From assembly GCA_014879945.1 (NCBI GenBank), contig JACSRE010000437.1, positions 1 through 64,000 on the forward strand: DNA of 64,000 nt, read 5' to 3'. This DNA is from Myxococcus sp. (GTDB lineage: Bacteria > Myxococcota > Myxococcia > Myxococcales > Myxococcaceae). Made by a program: the position numbers and the translations under genes. The notes under the pieces were generated by a model, which searched no databases, was not told the origin of the DNA, and was given only the letters and a program-made list of their open reading frames with translations. This document shows, one piece after another, positions 8,895 to 20,019 of this stretch; positions within the stretch are counted from its first letter, which is position 1, and each line of letters opens with the position of its first letter.

Positions 8895-9227
8895 ATGAAG
8901 AAGGACGATCGCCAGCTCACCTTGCCGCTCCACGCCGCGCCGAAGCTCCGCGTCATCAAGGGGCTGGGCCAGAAGCAAGAAGAGCCGCTGGCCGATCGCG
9001 ACGCGGTGGCGCGGGTGCTGATCGAGGCCGGCGCCGACCTGCTGCTGCGGCGCATCAGCGCCGAGCGCGCCGAGGCCATCGAGAAAGAGGTCGACGAGAT
9101 CCTCTCGTTGTTCGACCGCGTCGATCAGAACCCCATCTTGATGCCGGTGCTCAAGCGCAAGCTCGACGAGCTCGAGGGTCTGGTGCGCGAGACCCGTCAG
9201 AAGCGCGCCGAGCGCCGCCGGAGATGA
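8895..9227 (+). CDS. Small charged helical protein, unknown
   Basis: 110 aa, highly charged and predicted helical, with a basic end (QKRAERRRR). No family recognised. A central segment (ADLLLRRISAERAEAIEKEV) is amphipathic and may form a coiled coil or oligomerise. It lies 84 bases upstream of the PEGA kinase gene on the same strand, separated from it by a small hairpin. Codon use looks normal for the region. Real-gene status rests on coding bias, strand and length. Confidence 0.65.
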   Translation: MKKDDRQLTLPLHAAPKLRVIKGLGQKQEEPLADRDAVARVLIEAGADLLLRRISAERAEAIEKEVDEILSLFDRVDQNPILMPVLKRKLDELEGLVRETRQKRAERRRR

Positions 9228-9247
9228 TCAGCGAAGGGAACTAATCT

Positions 9248-9270
9248 TCTGACTCGTTTGCTCAGTCAGA
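9248..9270 (+). terminator. Short hairpin between two genes
   Basis: Perfect 7-bp inverted repeat TCTGACT/AGTCAGA with a 9-base loop, upstream of the kinase gene. No T-tract follows, so it could be a weak attenuator or an operator rather than an intrinsic terminator. Confidence 0.35.
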
Positions 9271-9311
9271 CCGCCGGGCCTACCATCGAGGCTTCCTGAA
9301 GAAGGACCCCC

Positions 9312-11339
9312 GTGTCACTCGAGACCTACGGCCGCTACCAGCTGCTGAAGAAGCTCGCCACTGGAGGCATGGCCCAGATCTATCTGGCGCGTCAGCTCGG
9401 CGTGCAGGGCTTCGAGAAGCTGCTGGTGGTCAAGCGCATCCTCCCGCACCTGGCCGAGAACGAAGACTTCATCACCATGTTCCTCGACGAGGCCCGCATC
9501 GCGGCGCGCCTCAACCACCCGAACGTGGTGCAGATCTTCGACCTCGGCCAGCAGGACGACACCTTCTTCATCGCCATGGAGTACATCCACGGCGAAGACG
9601 TTCGCAAAGTCTGGAAGCAGGCCGAGCGGCAGGGCGTTCCGATTCCCATCGCGCTGATCTGCCGCATCATCATCGAGTCGTGCTCGGGCCTCGACTACGC
9701 GCACAAGAAGACCGACCCCGCGGGGCGCCCGCTCAACATCGTGCACCGCGACATCTCGCCGCAGAACCTGCTGGTGTCGTTCGAGGGCGGCGTGAAGGTG
9801 GTGGACTTCGGCATCGCCAAGGCCGCCGATCAGGCCACCGTCACCAAGTCGGGGGTGCTCAAGGGCAAGTACTCGTACATGTCGCCGGAGCAGGCCCAGG
9901 GCCGGCCGGTCGACGCCCGCACCGACGTCTTCGCGCTCGGCGTGGTGCTGTACGAGCTGCTCACCGGCACCCGGCTCTTCAAGCGCGCCAACGACATTCA
10001 GACGCTCAACGCCGTCACCGAGTGCAAGGTGGAGCCGCCGTCGACCATCGACTCGCGGCTGCCGGCCGACCTCGACCCCATCGTGATGCGGGCGCTCGCG
10101 AAGGACCGCGACGAACGCTACGCCGACGCGCGCGAGCTGCAGCAGGCCCTCGAAGACTGGGTGATCAAGAACAAGCTGCCCTCGGGCTCGGTGCACCTCG
10201 CCGCCTTCATGCAAGACATCTACGCCGAGCGGCTGGCGCGCGAGGCCGAAGAGGGCCGGCTGGCGTTCACTGAGTCGGGCGGCGACCCCTCTCAGAGCGA
10301 GCGTATCGACAAGGCCACGCCGGCCCGGCCCACGAAGTCGGTGCGCACGCCGACGGTCTCGAAGCAGAGCTCGGCGGCGAAGTCGGGGCGCAACGAGGTG
10401 ACGCGCGCGGGGCGCTCGGGCCCGCTGTCGAAGCCCAACCTCGCCCAGGTCGAGAGGGAAGCGCCGCCCCGGCACACCGAGAACAGCCTGCCCACGCAGC
10501 AGGGGGCGCGCGCGAAGGGGCCGCTGATCGCGCTGGCGGCGGTGATGGTGGTCGCCCTGGGGCTGGGCGGCTACGTGGCGCTCCGGCCGACCCGCGCGCA
10601 CGTCGAGGTGACGTCGACGCCGCCGGGCGCGGCGGTCACCATCGACGGCCGGGCCATCGACTGCCGCACGCCGTGCACGCTGCCGTCGCTGGCCGCCGGG
10701 CCGCACGAGGTGTCGCTCCGCAAGGACGGGTACGCGCCCGGCGCGCTCGCCATCTCGGTGCCCTCGTCGGGAGAGGCGTCGTTCGCCCTGACGTTGACGA
10801 AGGAGCCGACGCAGCCGCTCGTCGCCGCCGAGGTGAAGGTGACCATCTCGTCAGCGCCGGCAGGGGCCACCGTCAGCCTCGACGGCGTCAAGCGCGGCGT
10901 GACGCCCCTGTCGGTGGTGCTCGCCGCCGGGAGCACCCCCGCGGTGACGCTCGAGCACGAGGGCTACCAGGGCCTCTCGGAGCGCCTCGAGGTGCCCAGA
11001 GACCAGCCCGAGCTCGAGAAGGCCTTCACGCTGAGCCCGCTCGACGGGGTGAAGAAAGATCCCACCGTGGTGGTGAAGAAGGACCCCGTCGTGCGGAAGG
11101 ACCCCGAGGTGCGGCCGGTCGGCACGGGCACGGTGCGCTTCGTCGTCTCGGGAGGCACCTACGCCACCGTCGACTGCCCGCCCTACGCCTCGTTCGGCTC
11201 GACCCCGTTCGGCGACAAGCAGATGAGCGCGGGCGACTACAAGTGCACCTTCGCCAACGCCGACCTGGGCAAGACGTTGACCAAGACGGTGCACGTCGAG
11301 CCGGGCGAGGTGCAGAAGGTGAAGATCTCGTTCGAGTAG
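9312..11339 (+). CDS. Ser/Thr protein kinase with PEGA domains
   Basis: 675 aa Hanks-type kinase of the myxobacterial PEGA class. Kinase domain (about 8-285): glycine loop [15 protein letters not shown]-binding lysine in VVKRI (K41), catalytic HRDISPQN (145-152), DFG (165-167), SPEQ. A Ser/Thr/basic juxtamembrane region follows, then one transmembrane helix (about 400-422). The extracytoplasmic part holds two PEGA-type repeats with the phrase [13 protein letters not shown] and [13 protein letters not shown], then a Lys/Asp-rich linker (KKDP repeats) and a final beta-rich domain. Likely a membrane sensor kinase; ligand unknown. GTG start. Confidence 0.93.
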   Translation: MSLETYGRYQLLKKLATGGMAQIYLARQLGVQGFEKLLVVKRILPHLAENEDFITMFLDEARIAARLNHPNVVQIFDLGQQDDTFFIAMEYIHGEDVRKVWKQAERQGVPIPIALICRIIIESCSGLDYAHKKTDPAGRPLNIVHRDISPQNLLVSFEGGVKVVDFGIAKAADQATVTKSGVLKGKYSYMSPEQAQGRPVDARTDVFALGVVLYELLTGTRLFKRANDIQTLNAVTECKVEPPSTIDSRLPADLDPIVMRALAKDRDERYADARELQQALEDWVIKNKLPSGSVHLAAFMQDIYAERLAREAEEGRLAFTESGGDPSQSERIDKATPARPTKSVRTPTVSKQSSAAKSGRNEVTRAGRSGPLSKPNLAQVEREAPPRHTENSLPTQQGARAKGPLIALAAVMVVALGLGGYVALRPTRAHVEVTSTPPGAAVTIDGRAIDCRTPCTLPSLAAGPHEVSLRKDGYAPGALAISVPSSGEASFALTLTKEPTQPLVAAEVKVTISSAPAGATVSLDGVKRGVTPLSVVLAAGSTPAVTLEHEGYQGLSERLEVPRDQPELEKAFTLSPLDGVKKDPTVVVKKDPVVRKDPEVRPVGTGTVRFVVSGGTYATVDCPPYASFGSTPFGDKQMSAGDYKCTFANADLGKTLTKTVHVEPGEVQKVKISFE

Positions 11340-11346
11340 CGGGGCG

Positions 11347-12453
11347 TCACCGGGCCAGCGCGTTGAGCTCCCCCAGCTCGGCGCCGACGCCGGGCGGGAG
11401 GTCGAGGCCGCCGCGGCCGGTGTACGAGAACCAGGTGCGCTCGGTGAGGCGCTCGGCGCAGCGGCGGGCGAGCTCGGTCTTCGGGTTCTCGCGAATGCAC
11501 GACTCGAGGGTGATCCACTCCAGGCGCCACAGGTGCGGGTCGGCGGTGGCGGCGCTCACCACGCCCAGCAGGTAGAGGGCCTCGCCGCGGGTGCTGGCGT
11601 CGGGCTCGCGGCGCAGGGCCTCTTGCAGGTAGCTGGCGGCGCGCAGGTGGCTGACCAGGCGCATGTCATCGGGCGCGACCGACTTCGCGGTGCCGGCGAC
11701 GTCGATGAGGGCCTTCGCGCGCGCCACCAGCTGCGGGGGCGTCTTCTTTCGGGCGTCGAACTTCTCCGCTTGCCATGCCTTCGCCTCGACCAGCCAGCGC
11801 ACCATCTGCCGGGTGACGAAGCCGGGGAGCTCGGGGCGGTCCTTGTTCTGCGCCAGCAGCGCGACGGTGCGCTTTGGATCGTCGAGCCCCTGAACGGTGA
11901 CTGACAGCGCCTGCCGCAAGGCCTCGGTCTGCTCGAAGGCCTCGACGTCGTTCTTCGGCTTGACGGTGAAGGCCTGGTTCCACTCGGTGAAGGCGCGCTC
12001 GAACTGGCGGGTCGAGGCGAAGAACGAGGCGCGCTCGAGGTGGGTGAGGTCGAGCGCGTCGAGGGCGGCCGAGCTGGTGGCGAGGTCGGCGTCGGTCGGC
12101 TCGCGCAGGTGGCAGCCGAAGCACAGCGAGGTGAGGGAGCGCAGGCGAATGCGCGCGGCCTCGTAGCCCCGGCGCTGGTACTCGTCGTTCGCGGCGCGCA
12201 GCTCGCGGGCGAAGAGGGTGGCGATGCCGGCTGACGGCGAGCGCTTGGTGAAGAAGTGCTCCAGCGGCGCCAGCACCTCGAGGCTCTGGCGGATCTTCGC
12301 GGCGTTCGCCGGGTCTCTGAAGCCCACCGGGCTGGCCACCAGCGGCTGGAGGGTGATGACGGCCGCCAGGGCCGACTGCATCGACGGCTTGAGCGGAGCG
12401 CCCGCGTCGGGGGGCGCGGCGGCGACGACCAGGGCAGTCAGGAGTGCGTGCAT
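11347..12453 (-). CDS. Secreted CxxCH protein (possible c-type cytochrome)
   Basis: 368 aa, with a short signal peptide (MHALLTALVVAAAPPDAG) and a single CFGCH motif at about residues 110-114, which could bind covalent c-type haem. The rest is mostly helical and TPR-like (repeated alanine- and aromatic-rich helices), without other cytochrome signatures. Family not recognised. It could be a periplasmic monohaem protein with a helical scaffold, or the CxxCH could be coincidental. Convergent with the kinase gene with only seven bases between. Confidence 0.72.
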   Translation of the reverse strand: MHALLTALVVAAAPPDAGAPLKPSMQSALAAVITLQPLVASPVGFRDPANAAKIRQSLEVLAPLEHFFTKRSPSAGIATLFARELRAANDEYQRRGYEAARIRLRSLTSLCFGCHLREPTDADLATSSAALDALDLTHLERASFFASTRQFERAFTEWNQAFTVKPKNDVEAFEQTEALRQALSVTVQGLDDPKRTVALLAQNKDRPELPGFVTRQMVRWLVEAKAWQAEKFDARKKTPPQLVARAKALIDVAGTAKSVAPDDMRLVSHLRAASYLQEALRREPDASTRGEALYLLGVVSAATADPHLWRLEWITLESCIRENPKTELARRCAERLTERTWFSYTGRGGLDLPPGVGAELGELNALAR

Positions 12454-12519
12454 GCCGGCGGTCTACTTCACCTCGGCGCGCTCCGGCGCGGCTGATGTGC
12501 GGGCACGCCCCATGGGCCG

Positions 12520-13278
12520 TCAGCGCCGCGGTGGCAGCGGGAAGAAGGCGCTCGTGGCCTCGATGTACTCGGCGTAGCCGGGCCGGTGCTTCATGGCCGA
12601 CTCGAGCAGCGCCACGCCCGACACGCGCACCAGCAGGAACGTCATCACCCCAGCCGAGGCCACGGTGTACCAGGCGCCGCTGAGCACGCCGAAGCCGGCC
12701 AGGCCCCACCAGACGACCGCGTCGCCGAAGTAGTTGGGGTGGCGGGTGTAGCGCCATAGGCCGCGGTTCATCACCGTGCCCTTGTTGGCGGGGTCGGCCT
12801 TGAAGCGGGCGAGCTGAACGTCTCCCGCCGTCTCGAAGGCGACGCCGAAGAGCACCACCGCGGCGGCCACGACGTCGAAGAGGCCCAGCGCGCCGCCGGT
12901 GGTGATGGCGGCCTGCACCGGCAACGAGATGAACCACATCAGCGCGCCCTGGAAGCCGAAGACGATGAAGAGGCTGCGGAGGGGCCAGGCGGGGCCGTGG
13001 TTCTTGCGCATGGCGACGTAGCGAGGGTCTTCGCCGCGGCCGTGGTTTCGCCAGGTGAGGTAGGCGGCCAGGCGCAGGCCCCAGAGCGAGACGAGCGCGG
13101 TGACGAGCGCGCCCCGAGGCGAGGGGCCGGTGAGGAAGAGCGAGACCCAGGCGATCACCACGAAGCCGAAGCCCCAGAAGAGGTCGACGATGCTGGAGTC
13201 GGCCAGGCGCAGCGACAGCAGCCACAGCAGCAGCATGCAGCCGGCGATGACGGCGGCGGTGACGAGGAGGGGGCTCAT
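12520..13278 (-). CDS. DUF1295 membrane protein (steroid 5-alpha reductase-like)
   Basis: 252 aa polytopic membrane protein of the DUF1295/steroid-5-alpha-reductase-like family, with about six hydrophobic segments. The family signature is clear: GLWRYTRHPNYFGD at about 182-195 and an upstream FWGFGF motif. The final segment HRPGYAEYIEATSAFFP also matches. Family members bind NADPH and reduce lipids, but the exact substrate of DUF1295 proteins is uncertain. ATG start overlaps the acyltransferase stop by four bases, suggesting coupling. Confidence 0.9.
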   Translation of the reverse strand: MSPLLVTAAVIAGCMLLLWLLSLRLADSSIVDLFWGFGFVVIAWVSLFLTGPSPRGALVTALVSLWGLRLAAYLTWRNHGRGEDPRYVAMRKNHGPAWPLRSLFIVFGFQGALMWFISLPVQAAITTGGALGLFDVVAAAVVLFGVAFETAGDVQLARFKADPANKGTVMNRGLWRYTRHPNYFGDAVVWWGLAGFGVLSGAWYTVASAGVMTFLLVRVSGVALLESAMKHRPGYAEYIEATSAFFPLPPRR

Positions 13279-14297
13279 CCCGTTGCCTTCAAGGGGCGCG
13301 CGGCCGGCGCGGTCTTCGAGAGCCAGGCGTCCATGCGCTCCCAGTGGTGGTGGAGCCAGGCGAGGCGCTCGTCGCGCGAGACGGGGATGGAGGCGGCGGG
13401 CTCGCGCCAGAAGCGGATGTGCACGGGGCGGTTGACGAGGCCGCCGCTCCAGATCTCACGGAAGCTCGAGAAGCCCTCGAGGCCGGTGTGGCCGACGAAG
13501 AGCACGTCGCAGGCCGGCGCGGCGTCGAGCAGGGTGAGGGCGCCGCCGGGGCGGGGCGGGAGCAGGTGGTGCAGGCGGGTGGCGCGCTCGAGGGCCTGGG
13601 GCTCGTGCTTGAGGCGCTCGAGGGCGCGGGCGCGCTTGGCCTTCGAGAAGCGGGTGCCCTCGGGGTACAGCAGCACGCCCTGCTGGCTGCCGAGGCCTTC
13701 TTTGAGCTGGGCGATGGCCTTCAGCTCGGCCGCGGTGTCGGCGCCGTCGCGCGCGACGAAGTGGTTGGGCAGCCAGTGGCCGGCGACGTCGAGGCAGGGG
13801 TCGACGAGGAGCTCCTTCTTGAGCACGTAGCGCAGCTCGAGCAGGTGGCGGTTGGCGAGGAACACCCCGGGGATGATGGTGTCGACGATGCTGGAGTGGC
13901 GGATGAAGACGAGCAGCGGGCCCTGGCCGACGAGCTCGTCGCCTTCGACCTCGAAGCGCAGGCCGTAGAGGTGGCGCACGAAGAAGAAGTGCATGGCGAC
14001 GTAGCGGCGCTGCACCGGCCAGGTGTGGCGCTCGAGCGCGTCGCGCCGGCCCAGGCACCGCACCCAGAGCGCGAAGAGCTGGAGCAGCCCCAGGCTCTCG
14101 GTGAAGAGGTACGAGAGGAAGAAGGCGAACAGCCGGGTGGTGGGGAGCGCTGGCCTTCGGCGCGCGAGGTCGAAGAGCAGCGCCAGGGTGAGCGCGAGCG
14201 GGGCGAGGGCGAGCGCGAGGAGGAAGCCGAGGCCGACCGCGGGAATGGTGACGGCGCGCCGGGTGAGGCGGCGGAGGACGGGCTCGGGGGTGACCAT
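13275..14297 (-). CDS. 1-acyl-glycerol-3-phosphate acyltransferase-like (PlsC family)
   Basis: 340 aa membrane-associated acyltransferase. The N-terminus has two or more hydrophobic helices (about 15-45 and 60-80). The catalytic motif H-x4-D is RHSSIVD, and the acceptor-binding YPEGTRF follows about 80 residues later. It is longer than plain PlsC and resembles the lysophospholipid acyltransferase branch. Middle gene of a three-gene operon, one base downstream of the membrane protein gene and overlapping DUF1295; the set points to membrane-lipid modification. Confidence 0.9.
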   Translation of the reverse strand: MVTPEPVLRRLTRRAVTIPAVGLGFLLALALAPLALTLALLFDLARRRPALPTTRLFAFFLSYLFTESLGLLQLFALWVRCLGRRDALERHTWPVQRRYVAMHFFFVRHLYGLRFEVEGDELVGQGPLLVFIRHSSIVDTIIPGVFLANRHLLELRYVLKKELLVDPCLDVAGHWLPNHFVARDGADTAAELKAIAQLKEGLGSQQGVLLYPEGTRFSKAKRARALERLKHEPQALERATRLHHLLPPRPGGALTLLDAAPACDVLFVGHTGLEGFSSFREIWSGGLVNRPVHIRFWREPAASIPVSRDERLAWLHHHWERMDAWLSKTAPAARPLKATG

Positions 14298-14298
14298 G

Positions 14299-14892
14299 TC
14301 ACTGCTCCGTACGGAGCAGGCCGATCGATGTTGCGGTGATCCACGCGAGCCAGACGGGGCCGGCGAGCGCCAGCAGGCGGGCGGCGTCGGCCGAGGCCCA
14401 CTGGAAGGCGACGGGCCCCGAGAGGATGCCGGCGCCCAGGGCCAGCCAGCGCAGCTTGCCGGGCTGGGCGAAGAAGGCGGCGATGAGGCCGATGGCGATG
14501 CAGCCGTTGAAGGTGGCGTCGAGGAGCAGGGTGAAGCGCAAGAAGGCTTCGCCGATGGCGGGCTCGGTGTTGAGGGCCACGAGCGGGGCGGGCGTGCCGG
14601 CGGCGTCGAGGAGCGCGCCCAGGCCGATGAAGACGCCCGCGACGATGGCGGGGCCGGTGCGGAGCTTCGCGGCGAACCCCGCGGCGAAGGCGGCCAGGGC
14701 CACCAGCCCGAAGGTGAAGGCGAACGACGAGACGGCGGTGCGAATGGGGTACTGCGCGCAGCTGGCCAACCACCCGGGCACGTCGGCGGGGGAGTAGGGC
14801 GAGGTGAACGGCTGCAGCGCCACCACCGCGACGATGTTCAGGGCCACGCCGACGAGGCCGGCGATGCCGATGGCGCGTGTGCTCCCGGTCAT
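14299..14892 (-). CDS. Integral membrane protein, unknown
   Basis: 197 aa, about six hydrophobic segments, alanine-rich, no signature motif recognised. The first gene of the operon with the PlsC-like and DUF1295 genes, separated from the next by a single base. Function cannot be assigned; context suggests the envelope. Confidence 0.78.
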   Translation of the reverse strand: MTGSTRAIGIAGLVGVALNIVAVVALQPFTSPYSPADVPGWLASCAQYPIRTAVSSFAFTFGLVALAAFAAGFAAKLRTGPAIVAGVFIGLGALLDAAGTPAPLVALNTEPAIGEAFLRFTLLLDATFNGCIAIGLIAAFFAQPGKLRWLALGAGILSGPVAFQWASADAARLLALAGPVWLAWITATSIGLLRTEQ

Positions 14893-14942
14893 TGCGGCAG
14901 GGTAACGCGGGGCGCGTCAGGAATCGGGGGTGATTTCCTTCC

Positions 14943-14972
14943 TTGACGGGGCGGGCTCAAGTCACGTAGTGA
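14943..14972 (+). promoter_or_regulatory. Likely tRNA-fMet promoter
   Basis: TTGACG at 14943-14948 is a good -35 box; TAGTGA at 14967-14972 is a weak -10 at 18-base spacing. The start would lie about five to ten bases before the mature tRNA. The match to the housekeeping consensus is only partial. Confidence 0.45.
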
Positions 14973-14984
14973 GCCGACACATCT

Positions 14985-16805
<1,821 letters not shown>

Positions 16806-16808
16806 GGA

Positions 16809-17114
16809 TCACCAGCCCTTCGCCTTCGCCGCATGGGAGAGCCACGCCGCTGCGCTTCTCTTCGCCAAGGCCTTGAGGAACGATCTCACCATCGGGTTCG
16901 CTGGAGGCGTCGGGCTTGGCCGGCCGGGCGGAATGAACTCCTTCTGGAAGCTCAACCACCACTCGATGGACTCTGGCCTTCCCTCGCTGCCGTCGGTGAG
17001 AACCGGGCGCGAGCCGATGAACATGCTGGTTCGACCGCCCATGCGCTCGTCGAGCGTGGCGAGGTCCTCGGCGTTCCGGGGGTAGTGAGCGAACGGAATC
17101 GGGATTCGAGGCAT
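16809..17114 (-). CDS. Small protein upstream of the recombinase
   Basis: 101 aa from the ATG at 17114 (an upstream start at 17219 would add 35 residues). Unknown family. It has an aromatic central segment (ESIEWWLSFQKEF), a proline-rich linker and a basic alanine-rich end (FLKALAKRSAAAWLSHAAKAKGW opening part). The stop lies three bases before the recombinase start, so the two are very likely co-transcribed. A role as an excision or integration accessory is only a guess from position. Confidence 0.6.
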   Translation of the reverse strand: MPRIPIPFAHYPRNAEDLATLDERMGGRTSMFIGSRPVLTDGSEGRPESIEWWLSFQKEFIPPGRPSPTPPANPMVRSFLKALAKRSAAAWLSHAAKAKGW

Positions 17115-17407
17115 GGGATGAAGAGTATCGCCCGGCGCTGACAGGACCGCAGCACGATGCAACTCAGATTCGCTCTGCCGCCGCCGCAGAACTGAATCGC
17201 TAGGAATCTCGAATCGCATCTCGCTGTCGTCGACTTGGCGAAGGCGGCGAAGGCACGAGCCTCCTTCCCTCTATGCACCCATCGCCACCCGGCGGATACT
17301 GCTCGTGGGGCAAGGGTTCGCGGCCCGATGGCTCGTCTTCCTCGGCGAGCCGCCCCACTTCTTCACTTTCCGAGGATCCGCCGTGCCCCAGGGCACGAGG
17401 AGGCGGT

Positions 17408-18421
17408 GTGCATCCGACACACGGGCTCGTCGTCGCTTCAGATCCGAGCGCGCCAACCTTCTGGCTGTTGGCGAACACCCAACTCTCGACCCAGCACCAG
17501 CGGTACCTTCTCGAACGCGGTGTTCCTATCGAGTGGGCCGCGCCAAGGGGCTTTCGGACCGTTGACGCCTGGCTCGCAGCGAAGTTGCTCGGCTTCAAGC
17601 GCAAGACCGTCGTGTCTGGGGGGCTGGCGATCCCAATGGCCGGGGACTATTGGATCGTCCGCCAGGATGTCACGGTTGACGGTCGGAAGTTCCTCTACCC
17701 GGCTGCCTCGCCGACCATGCCTTACCTGCCGCCGTTGGCTGACCCCGGCGTTTGGTCGAACCCGACTGTCCCGCTGGTCATCGTCGAAGGCCCAGTGAAG
17801 GCCGCCTCGCTGACCTGCGCCGGCATTCACGCCATCGGTCTGGCGGGAGCAACTGGTGGGGGCCACGATTCACAGAAGCGCCGAGATGAGGGCGTCACCG
17901 AGCTGCATCCCTTCCTTCGGCACAACGTCGTCTGGGCCGGGAGGCAGGTCACCATCATGATGGACTCCGACGCGTGGACGAACAGCACCGTGCGCCTTGG
18001 CGAGAACATCGTTGCCACGGCGCTGACCGATGCCGGGGCCATTGTGTTGATCGCGCGCGTTCCGGTCTTCCCCACCCATCCGAAGCTCGGGCCCGATGAC
18101 TACCTGGTTCGGGTCGGCCCGGTCGCCCTCCGGCAGCATCTGGCGACAGCTCGACGCTGGTCGCCACCAAAGAAGAGGAACGACTGGCCACGGTGGTCGC
18201 CCAAGAGGCAGGTCGAGCTGGAGACCTTCCTCAAGAAGCACCTGCCGGAACGAGACCGGGTTCAAGCGCACGAGCTGTACGTCGCCTACGGCAAGTGGTG
18301 CGACGACCTTGCAGTGCCCCAGCTCTCGGAGACGCTGTTCGGTGCGAAGGTGCCCAAGATCGTCCAAGTGACGAAGACGACCTCTCGCGGGAAGATCTAC
18401 TGGCGCAGGGGCGGAGGGTAG
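17408..18421 (+). CDS. TOPRIM (DUF3854-like) primase-related protein
   Basis: 337 aa. A TOPRIM-like core is visible: LVIVEGPVKAASL with the conserved Glu at about 127 and IMMDSDAW with the DxD pair at about 186-188. DUF3854-type proteins with this arrangement occur on plasmids and integrative elements next to replication genes. The C-terminal 80 residues, basic and helical, could bind DNA. GTG at 17408 follows a GAGGAGG; the frame is open to an ATG at 17273, but the extra 45 residues are Ser/Pro/Gly low complexity. Probably primes or supports replication of the element; no helicase gene is adjacent. Confidence 0.7.
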   Translation: MHPTHGLVVASDPSAPTFWLLANTQLSTQHQRYLLERGVPIEWAAPRGFRTVDAWLAAKLLGFKRKTVVSGGLAIPMAGDYWIVRQDVTVDGRKFLYPAASPTMPYLPPLADPGVWSNPTVPLVIVEGPVKAASLTCAGIHAIGLAGATGGGHDSQKRRDEGVTELHPFLRHNVVWAGRQVTIMMDSDAWTNSTVRLGENIVATALTDAGAIVLIARVPVFPTHPKLGPDDYLVRVGPVALRQHLATARRWSPPKKRNDWPRWSPKRQVELETFLKKHLPERDRVQAHELYVAYGKWCDDLAVPQLSETLFGAKVPKIVQVTKTTSRGKIYWRRGGG

Positions 18422-18827
18422 AGGGTTTTGGTTCTCCCCCGGACCCCCTCTCCGGTGGGCGGAGCATGATGAACATGGACGAGGAGCATCTGGATCTCGT
18501 CGGCCGCCTTCTGGGCGTTCTGGCTGGCCCTTCTTGGGCGCGCTGAGTGCGCCCCACGCTGAGCGCCTCAAGGAACGCCATCATGAGCTGCTCTGGAAAG
18601 GGGGTTTCTCCCTCCCTCCCCATATGAACAACCCTCTACCCCTGCGACTGGGTTCTGCTGTTTACGCAGGAATTCGACGCCCAGCCGGCCCCCGTTCCTA
18701 CACACCGGACACCCCGACCCGTGCATGGGGCTGCGCGTATGCCTTCTGCCAGAGGGCTCGGACTTCTCCCTCTCGGACGAGAAGACTTCTTCTTCCCACA
18801 GGTGACCGCGTCCTGAAGACTGAGAAG
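18422..18827. other. Intergenic, no gene seen
   Basis: About 400 bases between the primase-like gene and the 293-aa gene. The frame is open upstream of the next gene from 18534, but its translation is Pro/Arg/Ser-rich and not protein-like. No clear promoter, hairpin or RNA was recognised. Confidence 0.5.
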
Positions 18828-19709
18828 ATGAAGATTGCAGACCTCAACGAACTCGCCGCCGATGCCAAGAGGCTCACCGACCGCGCCAAGTCGACAGGGC
18901 CCAAGTCGCCCGAAGGCAAGCTCAGGTCGGCGATGAACGCGGTGAAGCACGGGCTGGCCGCCAAGAACCTGCTGCTGCCCGGTGAAGACGTTGAGAGTTA
19001 CGAATCCCGGCTCGACGGCGTCTTCATGGCGCTCGCCCCCGCCGACGAGGCCCAGGCCCAGCTTGCTGCGCTCATCGGTGACGATCTCTGGAAGCTGGCG
19101 CGTCTTGATCGCATCGAGCAGGGCATCGTCTTGGGCCGAATCGAGGAGCTACTCGGCCTCACCCACACGTCGGACGCGGCGGCCAGAACCACGAGCGCAC
19201 TGGTAGTGCTGGGCACGGCGCTTCGCCAGTGGGAGGCGCAGCCACAGCCGACTGAGCGCAACGCCGACTTCATCCGCAGGCTCACAGCGATGTCCGATGC
19301 GGTGGACACCGTCGAGAACCTGGTGATCGACCTCCCGGTCGAGTTGATGAGCCGCTGCAACGAGCTTCTTGCCCGCCTTCACATTCCGATTGGCGGGAAC
19401 GTCGTGCCCATGGACGTCTACACCGAGGTCTTCCAGGCGGCCGGCAAGGTGATGGGCGTGCTGATGAACAAGGGTGACCAAGACGAGGCCGCACAGGGCG
19501 AGCTGCGCAAGGCCATCGCCACCATCGCCCTGCCCAACGAGGCCGAACTCAAGCGACTGGCCCGCTACAAGAAGATGCTCGAAGACAGCCTTCAGCGACG
19601 GCTCCAGACTCTTGAGCAACTCCGCAAGCTGGTAGTGGCGTCACCGGCGACGGCGGAGACCACCGAGAGGGCCCGCGAGTACCGGGTGAAACTCCGCCTG
19701 GTTGGGTAG
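18828..19709 (+). CDS. Mobile-element protein, unknown
   Basis: 293 aa, mainly helical. The N-terminus carries the phrase STGPKSPEGKLRSAMNAVKHGLAAK, which recurs in a widespread family of uncharacterised proteins on phages and integrative elements, followed by acidic helices and a leucine-rich C-terminus (KKMLEDSLQRRLQTLEQLRKL opening). Start ATG at 18828 is the first Met of the conserved part. Role unknown; the family usually sits near integrases or replication genes. Confidence 0.72.
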   Translation: MKIADLNELAADAKRLTDRAKSTGPKSPEGKLRSAMNAVKHGLAAKNLLLPGEDVESYESRLDGVFMALAPADEAQAQLAALIGDDLWKLARLDRIEQGIVLGRIEELLGLTHTSDAAARTTSALVVLGTALRQWEAQPQPTERNADFIRRLTAMSDAVDTVENLVIDLPVELMSRCNELLARLHIPIGGNVVPMDVYTEVFQAAGKVMGVLMNKGDQDEAAQGELRKAIATIALPNEAELKRLARYKKMLEDSLQRRLQTLEQLRKLVVASPATAETTERAREYRVKLRLVG

Positions 19710-20019
19710 GCCCAGTTCGTTCTGCACGGGTTTCAGAACGTTCCTCGCCTGGCACTTCGGCTACCAGATCACGAAAGCGGCCCCCGGCATGGGCCCCTGT
19801 GCTCCGACAAATTCTGGTACGCGTGAGAGGGTTCGGCCGCCCGACCAGCCCGACTTCTGGTCGGCCCACTCCGCCGCTGCCGAACCAGTCGTAGAACTGG
19901 CCGGGGAATGCGGACTTACACGAGCGGTCCCCCGATCCACCCCCGGCCTTCGAAATCGGGGGTGGGGTCACCGGCGGCGCTGAAAATTCTCGGGGTGTTG
20001 GTGGAGCCGGGCGACTGGC
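19710..20019. other. Intergenic with two hairpins between convergent genes
   Basis: 310 bases between convergent genes, without a convincing gene. Two perfect inverted repeats: CCGACCAG/CTGGTCGG (19841-19864) and CCACCCCCG/CGGGGGTGG (19937-19965). GTTCTG/CAGAAC near 19728-19748 may form a third. No long T-tract follows either side. They may terminate the converging transcripts; an origin or transfer site is possible but unsupported. Confidence 0.5.

Noticed and set aside
17273-17407. Upstream ATG for the TOPRIM gene
   Set aside because: It adds a Ser/Gly/Pro low-complexity stretch, while the GTG at 17408 has a GAGGAGG in front. Kept only as an alternative.
18534-18827. Longer N-terminus for the 293-aa gene
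   Set aside because: The added 98 residues are Pro/Arg/Ser-rich and contain no conserved pattern; the family-like part begins at the ATG at 18828.
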